Below are positions 25,591 through 34,438 of a DNA stretch of 64,000 nt, piece by piece. The DNA lies in NCBI RefSeq assembly GCF_900116295.1, contig NZ_FPAF01000014.1:1-64000 (forward strand), written 5' to 3'. The notes under the pieces were generated by a model that was not told the DNA's origin, ran no database searches, and saw only the letters and a list, made by a program, of their open reading frames with translations. Each line of letters opens with the position of its first letter. Position 1 is the stretch's first letter. The position numbers and the translations under genes were made by a program. Source of the stretch: Bacillus sp. 103mf (GTDB lineage Bacteria; Bacillota; Bacilli; Bacillales; Bacillaceae_G).

Positions 25591-26514
25591 ATGAAAAAAT
25601 TATTCATTTCACTTACAGTTCTATTTGTACTTGTTATGAGTGCTTGTAGCAAAGGATCAACAGATAAGAAAAACGATTCAAGTGCAAAGGGAAGTAAATC
25701 AGAAACAATTACATACCAATCTGAAAATGGTAAAGTTGAAGTCCCTGCAAATCCCAAACGTGTCGTTGTATTATCATCATTCGCAGGTAACGTAATGTCT
25801 TTAGGTGTAAATCTTGTTGGGGTAGATTCATGGTCCAAACAAAATCCACGTTTTCAAGAGAAATTAAAAGATGTTGCTGAAGTGTCAGATGAAAATATCG
25901 AAAAAATTATTGAATTAAATCCAGACTTAATTATTGGTTTATCTAATATCAAAAACGTTGATAAGTTAAAGAAAATTGCTCCAACTGTTACATTCACATA
26001 CGGAAAAGTAGATTACTTAACTCAACATTTAGAAATCGGTAAATTACTAAATAAAGAAAAAGAAGCAAAAACTTGGGTGGACGATTTCAAGAAACGTGCA
26101 CAAGCAGCAGGGAAAGATATTAAAGCAAAAATTGGAGAAGACGCAACTGTTTCTGTTATTGAAAACTTTAACAAGCAAATTTATGTATACGGCGAGAACT
26201 GGGGCCGTGGAACAGAAATTCTTTATCAAGAAATGAAATTAAAAATGCCTGAAAAAGTAAAAGAAAAAGCATTAGAACCAGGTTATTATGCATTATCTAC
26301 TGAGGTTCTACCTGAGTATGCTGGGGATTACTTAATTGTAAGTAAAAATAAAGATACTGATAACTCATTCCAAGAAACAGAACCATACAAAAACATCCCA
26401 GCTGTGAAAAATAATAGAGCATTCGAAGTAAACATGATGGAATTCTACTTTAATGATCCACTTACATTAGATTTCCAACTAGACTTCTTCAAGAAAAGCT
26501 TTCTTGGTCAATAA
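25591..26514 (+). CDS. Ferric-siderophore ABC transporter substrate-binding lipoprotein (FeuA/YclQ-like)
   Basis: 307-residue lipoprotein. The signal peptide has a lipobox MSAC with lipidated Cys19 followed by a Ser/Lys-rich linker. The body is a class III periplasmic-type binding domain: NPKRVVVLSSFAGNVMSLGV, NPDLIIGLSN, and a long helix joining two lobes. It captures ferric siderophore outside the membrane for the two permeases downstream. The exact siderophore (bacillibactin, petrobactin or other catecholate) cannot be read. SD aaggagaagaag. Expressed from a Fur-regulated promoter by inference. Confidence 0.9.
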   Translation: MKKLFISLTVLFVLVMSACSKGSTDKKNDSSAKGSKSETITYQSENGKVEVPANPKRVVVLSSFAGNVMSLGVNLVGVDSWSKQNPRFQEKLKDVAEVSDENIEKIIELNPDLIIGLSNIKNVDKLKKIAPTVTFTYGKVDYLTQHLEIGKLLNKEKEAKTWVDDFKKRAQAAGKDIKAKIGEDATVSVIENFNKQIYVYGENWGRGTEILYQEMKLKMPEKVKEKALEPGYYALSTEVLPEYAGDYLIVSKNKDTDNSFQETEPYKNIPAVKNNRAFEVNMMEFYFNDPLTLDFQLDFFKKSFLGQ

Positions 26515-26521
26515 TATAACA

Positions 26522-26556
26522 ATGAGGAATTCTTATTTTAAGAATTCCTCTTCCTT
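26522..26556 (+). terminator. Attenuator hairpin between lipoprotein and permease genes
   Basis: gaggaattctta / taagaattcctc arms around ttt, then a T-rich run. Such a hairpin gives excess binding protein over permease. Confidence 0.8.
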
Positions 26557-26562
26557 TATTCT

Positions 26563-27597
26563 ATGAAAAGAAAAGATGTGAAACGAATGACAAAAAACAA
26601 GCTACGTTCAGCCTCCTTTACGTATAAATTTATTTTAGGAATCATTGCGTTTTTCCTTATTTTTATAATCGCGATGTTGTTTGGTGCGGCAGATACAACT
26701 GTAAAGGATGTATGGTTAGCGCTTACTTCTTCAGCTAAAGGAGAAAAGCCTTCCCTGATCCGTGAACTACGCTTACCACGTGAAGTTGCAGCTATTTTTG
26801 TTGGGGCTGGTCTCGCTGTTTCTGGTGCAATTATGCAAGGACTAACCCGCAATCCACTTGCTGATCCAGGTCTACTTGGTCTAACTGGTGGTGCTAACGC
26901 TGCACTTGCTATTACCATTGCTTTTGTACCCTCTGTAAATTATTTTTATATGATGATTGCCTGCTTTATTGGAGCAGCAATCGGTGCAATTATGGTTTTG
27001 GGCATTGGGTTGATTCGAAAGGGAGGGCTTTCTCCCTTTCGAATCGTCCTTGCTGGATCGGCAGTTTCAGCATTCTTAGTTGCGGTTTCAGAAGGCATTG
27101 GGATTTACTTCAAGATTTCGCAAGACGTATCTATGTGGACAGCAGGAGGTGTAATTGGAACAACATGGAGCCAGTTACAAATCATTATTCCAGTTATTTC
27201 AGTAAGTATATTCATTGCCATTTTATTTTCAAAGAAATTGACGATTCTAAGTCTAAGCGAAGAAGTTGCAATTGGACTTGGTCAAAAAATCATCGTCATT
27301 AAAACCGTTCTTTTTATTGTTATCATTTTGCTTGCAGGTGCCTCTGTTGCACTTGTTGGAAACATGGCATTCGTAGGTTTAATGGTGCCCCATATGGTAC
27401 GACCAATCGTCGGGCCAGACTATCGCTTTGTTATCCCGATGTCTGCCATTGTTGGCGCTTCTTTTATGCTATTGGCTGACACAATCGGACGTACAATGAA
27501 TGCTCCATATGAAACACCACTTGTTGCCATTGTTGCCATTGTAGGTCTACCATTCTTCCTATTTATTGTACGTAAAGGAGGAAGAACATTTTCATGA
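26563..27597 (+). CDS. Iron-siderophore ABC permease 1 (FecCD family)
   Basis: 344-residue FecCD/BtuC-type permease with about ten helices. Signatures: LRLPREVAAIFVGAGLAVSGAIMQGLTRNPLADPGLLGL near residues 64-100, and MAFVGLMVPHMVRPIVGPDYR near 268-288, which holds the coupling helix for the ATPase. It forms a heterodimer with the next gene. SD is weak; ATG at 26587 is an alternative start. The stop overlaps the next start by 4 nt. The Ser/Arg/Lys-rich N terminus is cytoplasmic. Confidence 0.9.
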   Translation: MKRKDVKRMTKNKLRSASFTYKFILGIIAFFLIFIIAMLFGAADTTVKDVWLALTSSAKGEKPSLIRELRLPREVAAIFVGAGLAVSGAIMQGLTRNPLADPGLLGLTGGANAALAITIAFVPSVNYFYMMIACFIGAAIGAIMVLGIGLIRKGGLSPFRIVLAGSAVSAFLVAVSEGIGIYFKISQDVSMWTAGGVIGTTWSQLQIIIPVISVSIFIAILFSKKLTILSLSEEVAIGLGQKIIVIKTVLFIVIILLAGASVALVGNMAFVGLMVPHMVRPIVGPDYRFVIPMSAIVGASFMLLADTIGRTMNAPYETPLVAIVAIVGLPFFLFIVRKGGRTFS

Positions 27598-28601
27598 TTC
27601 AACAATCAATTTTAAAAAAACAACGACTCATTATAATGGCTTTACTTATACTTATTATCGCAACAATCACAGTCAGTATGGGATTAGGAGCTGCTTCACT
27701 CTCCTACGATAGGCTGCTTCCAACATTATTTGGACAAGGAACATTTAAAGAAGAATTTGTTTTATTCTCTCTTAGATTGCCTAGAATTACAATTACACTA
27801 TTAGCTGGCATGGCACTTGCCTTATCAGGGGCTATATTACAAGGGATTACTCGAAACGATTTAGCTGAACCTGGAATTATCGGTATTAATTCAGGAGCAG
27901 GTGTAGCGATTGCGATTTTCTTTTTGTATTTTCCAATTGATGCAGGTTCATTTGTATACTTACTACCAGTTGTTGGATTTATGGGGGCTTTTATTACGGT
28001 TTGCCTGATTTATGTCTTTTCATATAAAAAAGCTACGGGACTTCAGCCGATAAATTTAACATTAACGGGGATTGGATTCTCATTCGCACTCTCAGGAACA
28101 ATGATTGTAATTATCTCCTCTGCTGAACGTACCAAAGTAGATTTTATCGCAAAATGGATTGCCGGAAATATTTGGGGAGATGATTGGGTCTTTGTATTAG
28201 CTATCCTTCCATGGTTAGCTATACTGATCCCGTTCACATTATATAAGGTAAACCGTCTAAACATTCTTGCCTTAAACGAACCTGTAGCGATTGGCGTTGG
28301 GATCGAAATTGAAAAAGAACGCCGCTCCCTATTACTAGCAGCCGTTGCATTAGCTGCCGCTGCAGTTTCAGTTACAGGGGGAATCGCCTTTATCGGGCTT
28401 ATGGCCTCGCACATTGCAAAATCTTTAGTTGGGCCAAGACATCAAATGTTTGTCCCTGTAGCCATTCTGATCGGTGGATGGCTATTATTACTTGCAGATA
28501 CAATTGGTCGGCATATTGTAGAACCAAGTGGAATTCCTGCAGGTATTATGGTTGCTTTTATTGGTGCTCCTTATTTTATGTATTTGTTACTAAAAAAGTA
28601 G
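27594..28601 (+). CDS. Iron-siderophore ABC permease 2 (FecCD family)
   Basis: 335-residue FecCD permease, partner of the preceding gene. Signatures: LRLPRITITLLAGMALALSGAILQGITRNDLAEPGIIGI and GIAFIGLMASHIAKSLVGPRHQ. SD aaaggagg. A terminator follows at once, so the operon contains no ATP-binding gene. The B. subtilis feuABC operon has the same gap and uses the unlinked YusV ATPase, which makes a shared ATPase likely here. Confidence 0.9.
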   Translation: MIQQSILKKQRLIIMALLILIIATITVSMGLGAASLSYDRLLPTLFGQGTFKEEFVLFSLRLPRITITLLAGMALALSGAILQGITRNDLAEPGIIGINSGAGVAIAIFFLYFPIDAGSFVYLLPVVGFMGAFITVCLIYVFSYKKATGLQPINLTLTGIGFSFALSGTMIVIISSAERTKVDFIAKWIAGNIWGDDWVFVLAILPWLAILIPFTLYKVNRLNILALNEPVAIGVGIEIEKERRSLLLAAVALAAAAVSVTGGIAFIGLMASHIAKSLVGPRHQMFVPVAILIGGWLLLLADTIGRHIVEPSGIPAGIMVAFIGAPYFMYLLLKK

Positions 28602-28602
28602 A

Positions 28603-28640
28603 AAAGGCCTTGAGAATTTCCTTTCTCAAGGCTTTTTCTA
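28603..28640 (+). terminator. Terminator of the siderophore uptake operon
   Basis: aaaggccttgagaa / ttctcaaggctttt arms around tttcct, then a T-run. Confidence 0.85.
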
Positions 28641-28689
28641 TTTCTTATTATTGACCATATCCTTCAAACTATATTTAAAATCTAACGAA

Positions 28690-28816
28690 GTCTTGTTTTG
28701 TTCGTTATCCCGCTATTCGTGGGCAGTAAAGGGTGGGGAAGCACGGGGAAAAACTGCCCGTAAAAGCCCGATTGGGCGGGCTTTCCATCAGCGAGAAAAG
28801 CGTCACTGATGGAAGT
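28690..28816. repeat. Dispersed element R3 (hairpin-rich)
   Basis: ttatcccgctattcgtggg is followed by two hairpins (gcccg-attg-ggcgggc and ccatcag ... ctgatgg) and the end cactgatggaagtttcactt. The left part recurs at 16362-16460 and the right end, reversed, at 32593-32625. No ORF. Confidence 0.65.
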
Positions 28817-28822
28817 TTCACT

Positions 28823-29239
28823 TTATAGACGTAAAAATTCTGGTTGTGTTGTACCAGCACTATCAATGTAATAAATGGTATCAGGATTGATTTTTATTAA
28901 CACGTAATTTGGATCTTCAGGACCAAGCAACCAACGTTTTAAACTATTTGTCCAAAATTTATTTTTTAACGTACTGTCTTCTTCAATAGAAGCAATGCCT
29001 TCTATTTCAAGATATTCTTCTTCCCAGTGTTTTCCCTCGCGACCAAGTAAAACATGAACATTTGCATTTTGTTCGATATCTGTTATTTTTTTTGATTGCC
29101 GATCTGTTGCAGCGTACAATACGAAATCTTCATGAAAAAACATCATAAAGCAGCTATACGGTTTGTTGTCACGAATGGTTGCGAGGACACCAATTTGTTG
29201 ATTTTGGATAATATTTGCTATTTTTTCTTTTAGATGCAT
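28823..29239 (-). CDS. Pyridoxamine 5'-phosphate oxidase-like flavoprotein (YdaG-like)
   Basis: 138-residue split-barrel flavin-binding protein, close to B. subtilis YdaG (general stress protein 26 type, about 140 residues). It opens LKEKIANIIQNQQIGVLATI, then YSCFMMFFHEDFVLYAATDRQSKK, and carries a C-terminal W-rich segment (NSLKRWLLGPEDPNYVLIKI). It likely binds FMN or F420/haem as a small stress-linked reductase. SD aaaggagc. YdaG is SigB-dependent in B. subtilis; no SigB site was identified here. Confidence 0.85.
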   Translation of the reverse strand: MHLKEKIANIIQNQQIGVLATIRDNKPYSCFMMFFHEDFVLYAATDRQSKKITDIEQNANVHVLLGREGKHWEEEYLEIEGIASIEEDSTLKNKFWTNSLKRWLLGPEDPNYVLIKINPDTIYYIDSAGTTQPEFLRL

Positions 29240-29416
29240 TTGTTTATGCTCCTTTCGAGTGTCTCATACTTAACATTCATATTTTTTGCTCGTTCTTACT
29301 TTTTTCTTCAATGCTCTTTTTTAAACGTAATAATGATAAAAATTGGGTAAATTAGAAGAAGAATAATGATAGAATAAAAAATGATTGATTGATAAAGAAA
29401 TGGAAGGATGAAAAGG

Positions 29417-30472
29417 ATGTTCAATAAGATTTTTTTAATTGTTGCGGTAATCGGTGTGCCTCTTTCTGTTCTTGGTAACACAATGCATTGGCCACAAACA
29501 ATTATGTTTGCTGTATATTGCGTTACAATTATTGCACTGGCCGGTTTTATGGGGAGAGCAACGGAAAGTTTGGCGGTTGTGTCAGGCCCCCGTATAGGCG
29601 GATTGTTAAACGCAACATTTGGTAACGCAGTTGAACTTATTATTTCTATTTTTGCATTGCAAGCTGGGTTAACGGAAGTAGTACTCGCTTCGCTAACAGG
29701 TTCTGTTCTCGGGAATTTATTGTTAGTTGGTGGACTTTCCTTTTTTGTAGGTGGTCTGAAGTATAAACGTCAAACCTTTAATGTATATGACGCGAGGCAT
29801 AATTCGTCTTTATTAATTTTTGCGGTTGTCGTTGCTTTTGTCATTCCAGAAATATTTTCAATGAACATGAACGTAGAAAAAACGTTCCAACTTAGCGTCG
29901 GCATTGCTATTATTATGATTGTTTTATATTTAGCGGCATTGTTTTTCAAACTTGTTACGCACCGCGGCGTATATCAGCATAAAGAAGAAGAAGTAGAGCA
30001 TGATGAAGAGCCGGAATGGTCAAAAGGAAAAGCGTTACTTATTTTAGCGATTGCAACAGTAGCAGTTGCCTATGTATCAGAGGCACTTGTACATACAATT
30101 GAAACAGTTGCTAAGACATTTGGCTGGAGTGAATTATTTATCGGGATTATCATTGTGGCGATTGTCGGAAATGCAGCAGAGCATGCATCGGCTATAGTTA
30201 TGGCTTATAAAAATAAAGTTAATATTGCTGTTGAAATTGCAGTTGGTTCAACATTACAAATTGCCATGTTTGTTGCGCCTGTACTCGTCATTATTTCTAT
30301 GTTCTTTGCGGTAAATATGCCTCTTGTATTCACGATTCCAGAATTGGTAGCAATGATTACGGCTGTATTTTTGACAATTGCCATATCAAATGATGGCGAT
30401 ACAAACTGGTTTGAAGGTTTAACATTACTTGCCGCTTATCTCATTATGGGAATCGGTTTCTACTTATTATAA
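29417..30472 (+). CDS. yfkE: Ca2+/H+ antiporter YfkE (CAX family)
   Basis: 351-residue cation/proton exchanger with eleven helices and two CAX repeats: GGLLNATFGNAVELIISIFAL (about 69-89) and IVGNAAEHASAIVMAYKNKV in the second half, whose glutamates bind Ca2+. A His/Glu-rich loop (YQHKEEEVEHDEEPEW) separates them. Start: the ATG at 29408 abuts its SD (ggaagg), while ATG at 29417 has 9-nt spacing and yields the 351 residues known for B. subtilis YfkE, so I chose it. It exports Ca2+ using the proton gradient. yfkD follows. Confidence 0.9.
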   Translation: MFNKIFLIVAVIGVPLSVLGNTMHWPQTIMFAVYCVTIIALAGFMGRATESLAVVSGPRIGGLLNATFGNAVELIISIFALQAGLTEVVLASLTGSVLGNLLLVGGLSFFVGGLKYKRQTFNVYDARHNSSLLIFAVVVAFVIPEIFSMNMNVEKTFQLSVGIAIIMIVLYLAALFFKLVTHRGVYQHKEEEVEHDEEPEWSKGKALLILAIATVAVAYVSEALVHTIETVAKTFGWSELFIGIIIVAIVGNAAEHASAIVMAYKNKVNIAVEIAVGSTLQIAMFVAPVLVIISMFFAVNMPLVFTIPELVAMITAVFLTIAISNDGDTNWFEGLTLLAAYLIMGIGFYLL

Positions 30473-30544
30473 AAAGTTTGGATAACAATAGAGAGCAGGG
30501 AAAAGAATATAACCGTATAGTCCCATTAGGAAGGAGCTTTACGG

Positions 30545-31342
30545 ATGAAACGAGTGTGCAATATTTATATCACCATTATGTTCTCGTTTATCTTTTTATT
30601 TCCTTGTAGTAGTTTTGCGAAGACAGAATTGAATGTGAAAGTTCCGCCATCTGTTTTAAACGTTTCCAAAGAAAATACGTATCCAAATCCAACAGAGGAC
30701 CTGCCGCGCTTACAACCGAGTGAATTAGCAAAAACGTTGCTTGAGACATCGCCGATAAAGATTGAAAATCCGGATTTAATTCGAATGTTTAATGAAACAT
30801 CTATTTCAAATGCACCACTTGCAGTTGGATATCGCGCGAAAATTTATTTAGGACAATGGCCTTTAAATTATGAATCGATTGAAACAACAATGAACTGGGA
30901 ATACAGGCAAGTCAATCGGAATGTTCATGATAATCGCGGTGGACAGGGATTTTATCCACTTCGCTATAAACAAGAAGCACAAAAATTAGTAGAAGGTGGG
31001 CTTACTTCTTACATTAAGGATGCAGAAGATGTGAAGAAGATGATGCTGTTAAAAGCGATGGAAAAAGTACGTTTACCTCTTTCGTTTAAAACAATCATTG
31101 GTTATGGAACCCAGCATGAACGAGTATATAATATTAGTTCGAAACAACTTGGATATTTATATGCGTATACGCCAGCAGTTAACGAAAAAGGAAAAGTAAC
31201 ATTTGGCGAAGTATATCTTGTCTTAAAAGGGAATCAGCGAAAATTGATGATTAAAAATATCACATCACAAGGAATTGGAGCATCCATACCAATTCAAGAT
31301 CATCTTTCCTTTAAGTTTATTTCGTCTCCTGATCCAAGGTAA
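30545..31342 (+). CDS. yfkD: YfkD family secreted protein
   Basis: 265 residues with a Sec signal peptide (MKRVCNIYITIMFSFIFLFP..SSFA) and a mature domain matching B. subtilis YfkD (264 residues) in length and gene position after yfkE. Visible stretches: PNPTEDLPRLQPSELAKTLL, LGQWPLNYES, NVHDNRGGQGFYPLRYKQEA. SD aggaaggag. No catalytic motif is seen; function is unknown. Adjacency to the Ca2+ exchanger suggests linked expression. Confidence 0.87.
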   Translation: MKRVCNIYITIMFSFIFLFPCSSFAKTELNVKVPPSVLNVSKENTYPNPTEDLPRLQPSELAKTLLETSPIKIENPDLIRMFNETSISNAPLAVGYRAKIYLGQWPLNYESIETTMNWEYRQVNRNVHDNRGGQGFYPLRYKQEAQKLVEGGLTSYIKDAEDVKKMMLLKAMEKVRLPLSFKTIIGYGTQHERVYNISSKQLGYLYAYTPAVNEKGKVTFGEVYLVLKGNQRKLMIKNITSQGIGASIPIQDHLSFKFISSPDPR

Positions 31343-31349
31343 AGGTTCA

Positions 31350-31390
31350 TACAAAAAACGTCAGCATGATAGTACGCTGACGTTTTTTCT
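31350..31390. terminator. Bidirectional terminator between yfkD and yfkAB
   Basis: aaaaacgtcagc / gctgacgttttt arms around atgatagtac. Confidence 0.88.
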
Positions 31391-32517
31391 TATAACGTGA
31401 TGCTTGCTTGTTTCGTTAAGAAATTTTCTGTTGGATAATAACTATTTTTCACAAGAATGTTTGGTCCAAGGCATTTTACAGCTGGACAATGACAGCTTAA
31501 TTCTTTTGCTGTTTGTGAGGAGCTCCATTTTTCATAAGCTTCTTGCAGTGTATTTGTTTGAACATTTCCAAGCATTGGAACGTCACCGAAATCTGTAACG
31601 ATAATACTGCCGTCAAAAATATTTACATTTAAACGAGAACGACCGTCGGGGTCATTACGTACTGTTACATTTTTACTTGTATGCAGCTTTTTGAATATTT
31701 CTAAATCGCGTTCGTCGTTGCTACATGCATAGAATGGCAATGTTCCAAATAGCATCCATACATTTTCATCGCGAATATCAAGAAGGTGTGAAATGGCATT
31801 CAAAATTTCATCTTTCGTTAAAATTTCAAGATTGCTAGCAAAATCACTTGGATACATTGGATGTACTTCATGACGTTTACAGCCCATCTCTTCAACGATT
31901 TGACGGTGAATATGTTCAATATGCGGAAGTGTACGTTTATTGAGCATTGTTTCAGCAGAAACAAGAACACCTGCTTCTGATAAGGCTTTACTATTTGAAA
32001 TCATCCGTTCAAATAATTTGGCACGTTGTTCATATGACGGTTTGCGCTCCATCATCGCAAATCCGCCCTCAACAAAATCATCAATCGTTCCCCAGTTATG
32101 AGAAATATGTAAAACATCGAGATAAGGAATAATTTGTTCGTAACGGGCTAAATCTATAGTTAGGTTAGAGTTAATTTGGGTACGAACGCCTCGTTCGTGA
32201 GCATATTTTAAGAGCGGTGTTACATAGTTATCAACAGATTTTTTGGAAAGCATCGGTTCGCCGCCTGTAATGCTTAAAGAACGTAGATGTGGAACTTCAT
32301 CTAATCGTTGTAATAATAAATCAAGCGGAAGTGGATTTGGATCTTTTGGCTGTAATGTATAACCAACAGCACAATGTTCGCAGCGCATATTGCATAATGT
32401 TGTCGTTGTAAATTCAACGTTTGTTAATAATAATTTGCCATACTCTTCAAGGTCCATATAAGCTTCCCATGGATCATAAGAAGGAGTAATCGGCTTCATT
32501 TTTTGTGATGTATCCAT
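31390..32517 (-). CDS. yfkAB: Radical SAM protein YfkAB
   Basis: 375-residue radical SAM/CxCxxC-type protein. The [4Fe-4S] motif is CNMRCEHC (Cys42, 46 and 49), followed by SITGGEPMLS (SAM-binding GGE box) and a TIM-barrel body. The C-terminal third has further cysteines (CSNDER, CHCPAVKC) typical of SPASM-like or YfkB domains. B. subtilis yfkA and yfkB were once annotated separately and form this one protein. The reaction and substrate are unknown. SD aaaggag. Convergent with yfkD. Confidence 0.88.
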   Translation of the reverse strand: MDTSQKMKPITPSYDPWEAYMDLEEYGKLLLTNVEFTTTTLCNMRCEHCAVGYTLQPKDPNPLPLDLLLQRLDEVPHLRSLSITGGEPMLSKKSVDNYVTPLLKYAHERGVRTQINSNLTIDLARYEQIIPYLDVLHISHNWGTIDDFVEGGFAMMERKPSYEQRAKLFERMISNSKALSEAGVLVSAETMLNKRTLPHIEHIHRQIVEEMGCKRHEVHPMYPSDFASNLEILTKDEILNAISHLLDIRDENVWMLFGTLPFYACSNDERDLEIFKKLHTSKNVTVRNDPDGRSRLNVNIFDGSIIVTDFGDVPMLGNVQTNTLQEAYEKWSSSQTAKELSCHCPAVKCLGPNILVKNSYYPTENFLTKQASITL

Positions 32518-32592
32518 TTATGAAATACTCCTTTGACTATTGAAATAACAATTTGTCCATCCTCTATGATAGAAGAAGATTGCTTTTTAATA

Positions 32593-32625
32593 AAGTGAAA
32601 CTTCCAGCAGTGGGAAGTTTTTTCA
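32593..32625. repeat. R3 end fragment with hairpin
   Basis: aaagtgaaacttcca is the reverse of the R3 right end at 28800-28816. It forms a hairpin (aacttcc / ggaagtt) with a T-run and might work as a terminator on the plus strand. Confidence 0.45.
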
Positions 32626-32829
32626 TCCCTCGTCTATCTTTTTTGTTCTTTCTTCATCATAAGATGATGGAGTTTACTGTCATTAAATGGCCGGATAAAC
32701 CATTTTACTAAAATTTCATGACCGCGATAATCGCTTTTGCTGTATAATGAAATAAAGATTCAACAAGTACACAAATGAGTATGCTAGATAGGAAATTAGG
32801 ATAACTCGAATAAAAAGGAGAGAGCACCT

Positions 32830-33012
32830 ATGGGAAATGCTACTTACGATAAGGATTCACAATTAGTATATTTGAAAGAACGTTTAAATATGTTTATAGA
32901 GGTTATTGATACAATTGAACCAGAAGACGTGGAACTAGAAGATGTAGATCGCCTTCTTGAAATGTTAGATGATATTGAGTTTAAGTGTGAGCAATTTAAA
33001 AAGAGTGAGTAA
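32830..33012 (+). CDS. SE1561 family protein (60 residues)
   Basis: Short acidic protein of the SE1561 family known across Bacillales. Core: LVYLKERLNMFIEVIDTIEPEDVELEDVDRLLEMLDDIE, two amphipathic helices. SD aaaaggagag. Followed by its own terminator. No function is known; a helical adaptor is plausible. Confidence 0.8.
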   Translation: MGNATYDKDSQLVYLKERLNMFIEVIDTIEPEDVELEDVDRLLEMLDDIEFKCEQFKKSE

Positions 33013-33014
33013 TC

Positions 33015-33047
33015 AGAAGTCGACAACAAAGGTTGTCGACTTTTTTA
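33015..33047 (+). terminator. Terminator of the SE1561-family gene
   Basis: aagtcgacaac / gttgtcgactt arms around aaag, then tttttt. Confidence 0.88.
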
Positions 33048-33109
33048 TTTTCACTGTAAATAGGATGAAAATATACTTTATAATGTGAATATGGAAAAGG
33101 AGGAATTAT

Positions 33110-33562
33110 ATGTCATATCATTTGATGGAACCTATATTACAAGGAAAACAAGCAAGAGAAACAAAAACGTATAATATTTATAACTTTTTTGTTATTGGAT
33201 TTATTTTTGGGATTATTCCGATTATGATTTTAGGAACTTGCAATGCGATTTGGTTAAAAGAGTCCAAAAAGAAAATATACATACTTCTTATGATAGGAAT
33301 AATGACTTTATTAGCAATGTTCATCTGTGCGGCTCTAATTGGCGATATATATGTGCTAAAGATTGCTTCTCGAATAGCTGCTGTAGTCGTAACAGGTGTG
33401 TATGTATATGCGCTGCGGGAACGGTTTCGAATTCATAATTTAGTAAATGAAAATGTAGAGTCGTTACGTCGGATAGGTTTAATCATTGGAATAGTTGGTA
33501 TCATTGCCCAAGCGGCATTGATAGCAGGAGGGGAGATGCTCCATGTCAACTTCACAAAGTGA
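33110..33562 (+). CDS. Uncharacterised four-helix membrane protein
   Basis: 150 residues with four hydrophobic segments at about 25-47, 56-76, 79-103 and 122-143. The N terminus and loops are hydrophilic (LQGKQARETKTYN, LKESKKK, RERFRIHNLVNENVESLRR). No family recognised. SD aaaggagg. Its last 20 nt overlap the following TPR gene, so the pair is translationally linked. First gene of a three-gene operon with a TPR membrane protein and an AAA ATPase. Confidence 0.75.
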   Translation: MSYHLMEPILQGKQARETKTYNIYNFFVIGFIFGIIPIMILGTCNAIWLKESKKKIYILLMIGIMTLLAMFICAALIGDIYVLKIASRIAAVVVTGVYVYALRERFRIHNLVNENVESLRRIGLIIGIVGIIAQAALIAGGEMLHVNFTK

Positions 33563-34424
33563 AACGATGTTGTGGCAAGAAGCGTTGCATTATTACGAGA
33601 TTGGTCATATTGAAACAGCGCAGCAGAAATTGGAAAAATTGCTTTCTCATAATCCGCAGCATGCGGAAGGATTGTACTTTTTGGGATGTTGCTATGCAGA
33701 TTTAGAACAATATGATGAAGCAAAAGAGCTTTGCTTATCAGCTTTGCAACATGGTTATAATCCAGAAGAAGTGTACTATACACTTGGACATATATATACA
33801 AATACGAATGAACTTGAAAAAGCGGAGCAAAGTTTTTTGAATGTCCTGTATTCAGACCCTTCCGATGCGCAAGCGATGGCAAAATATGCATTTATTTTAT
33901 TAAAAACAGGTCATATTGAAAAAGCTAAGCAACTTATACAAGAAGCAGTAGAAGTTAATCCGAACCATCCTACCGTTCGCCATTATCAATTTATTTTATT
34001 ACTCGCAATAGGAACGAAACAAGAAATAGAGGAATCTTTAAAAGATAATTATTATGTATCAGATAACGAGGTAAATTTTTTAGTGAAGTTAGGACTCCAT
34101 GCAGCATCAAGGAAAAGGTATAGAGAAGCATACAAATATTACCGACAAGCGTTCTTGTTGGCGCCAAATAATAAAGATTTACTTGAAATTTTAGAAGAAG
34201 CAGAAGAGCTGATTCATCCAATTTTCTTTCCAAATGTTCTCATCGATAAAATAGGTGGTCCGCTTATCTTTTGGGCAATAGGTTTTGGAACGATGTTCTT
34301 ATTAGCTACGTTACATTCGGACGTTATACTGAGAGCTGGACTTTTATTTTATATTATCATTTGTATATGGAGTTGGTTATCTACACCGATGTACAAGTTA
34401 TATAAAAAAATAAAAAGATCATGA
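33543..34424 (+). CDS. TPR protein with C-terminal membrane anchor
   Basis: 293 residues. About five tetratricopeptide repeats span residues 7-215 (ALHYYEIGHIETAQQKLEKL, GLYFLGCCYADLEQYDEAKE, VYYTLGHIYTNTNELEKAEQ, AKYAFILLKTGHIEKAKQLI, and one near 183-215). Two membrane helices follow (IFWAIGFGTMFLLATL and AGLLFYIIICIWSWL), and a basic tail ends the protein. The TPR face is likely cytoplasmic. SD aggagggg within the upstream gene. The stop overlaps the next ATG by 4 nt. It could recruit the AAA ATPase to the membrane. Confidence 0.8.
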   Translation: MSTSQSETMLWQEALHYYEIGHIETAQQKLEKLLSHNPQHAEGLYFLGCCYADLEQYDEAKELCLSALQHGYNPEEVYYTLGHIYTNTNELEKAEQSFLNVLYSDPSDAQAMAKYAFILLKTGHIEKAKQLIQEAVEVNPNHPTVRHYQFILLLAIGTKQEIEESLKDNYYVSDNEVNFLVKLGLHAASRKRYREAYKYYRQAFLLAPNNKDLLEILEEAEELIHPIFFPNVLIDKIGGPLIFWAIGFGTMFLLATLHSDVILRAGLLFYIIICIWSWLSTPMYKLYKKIKRS

Positions 34425-34438
34425 CGGGAGAGCGTATG

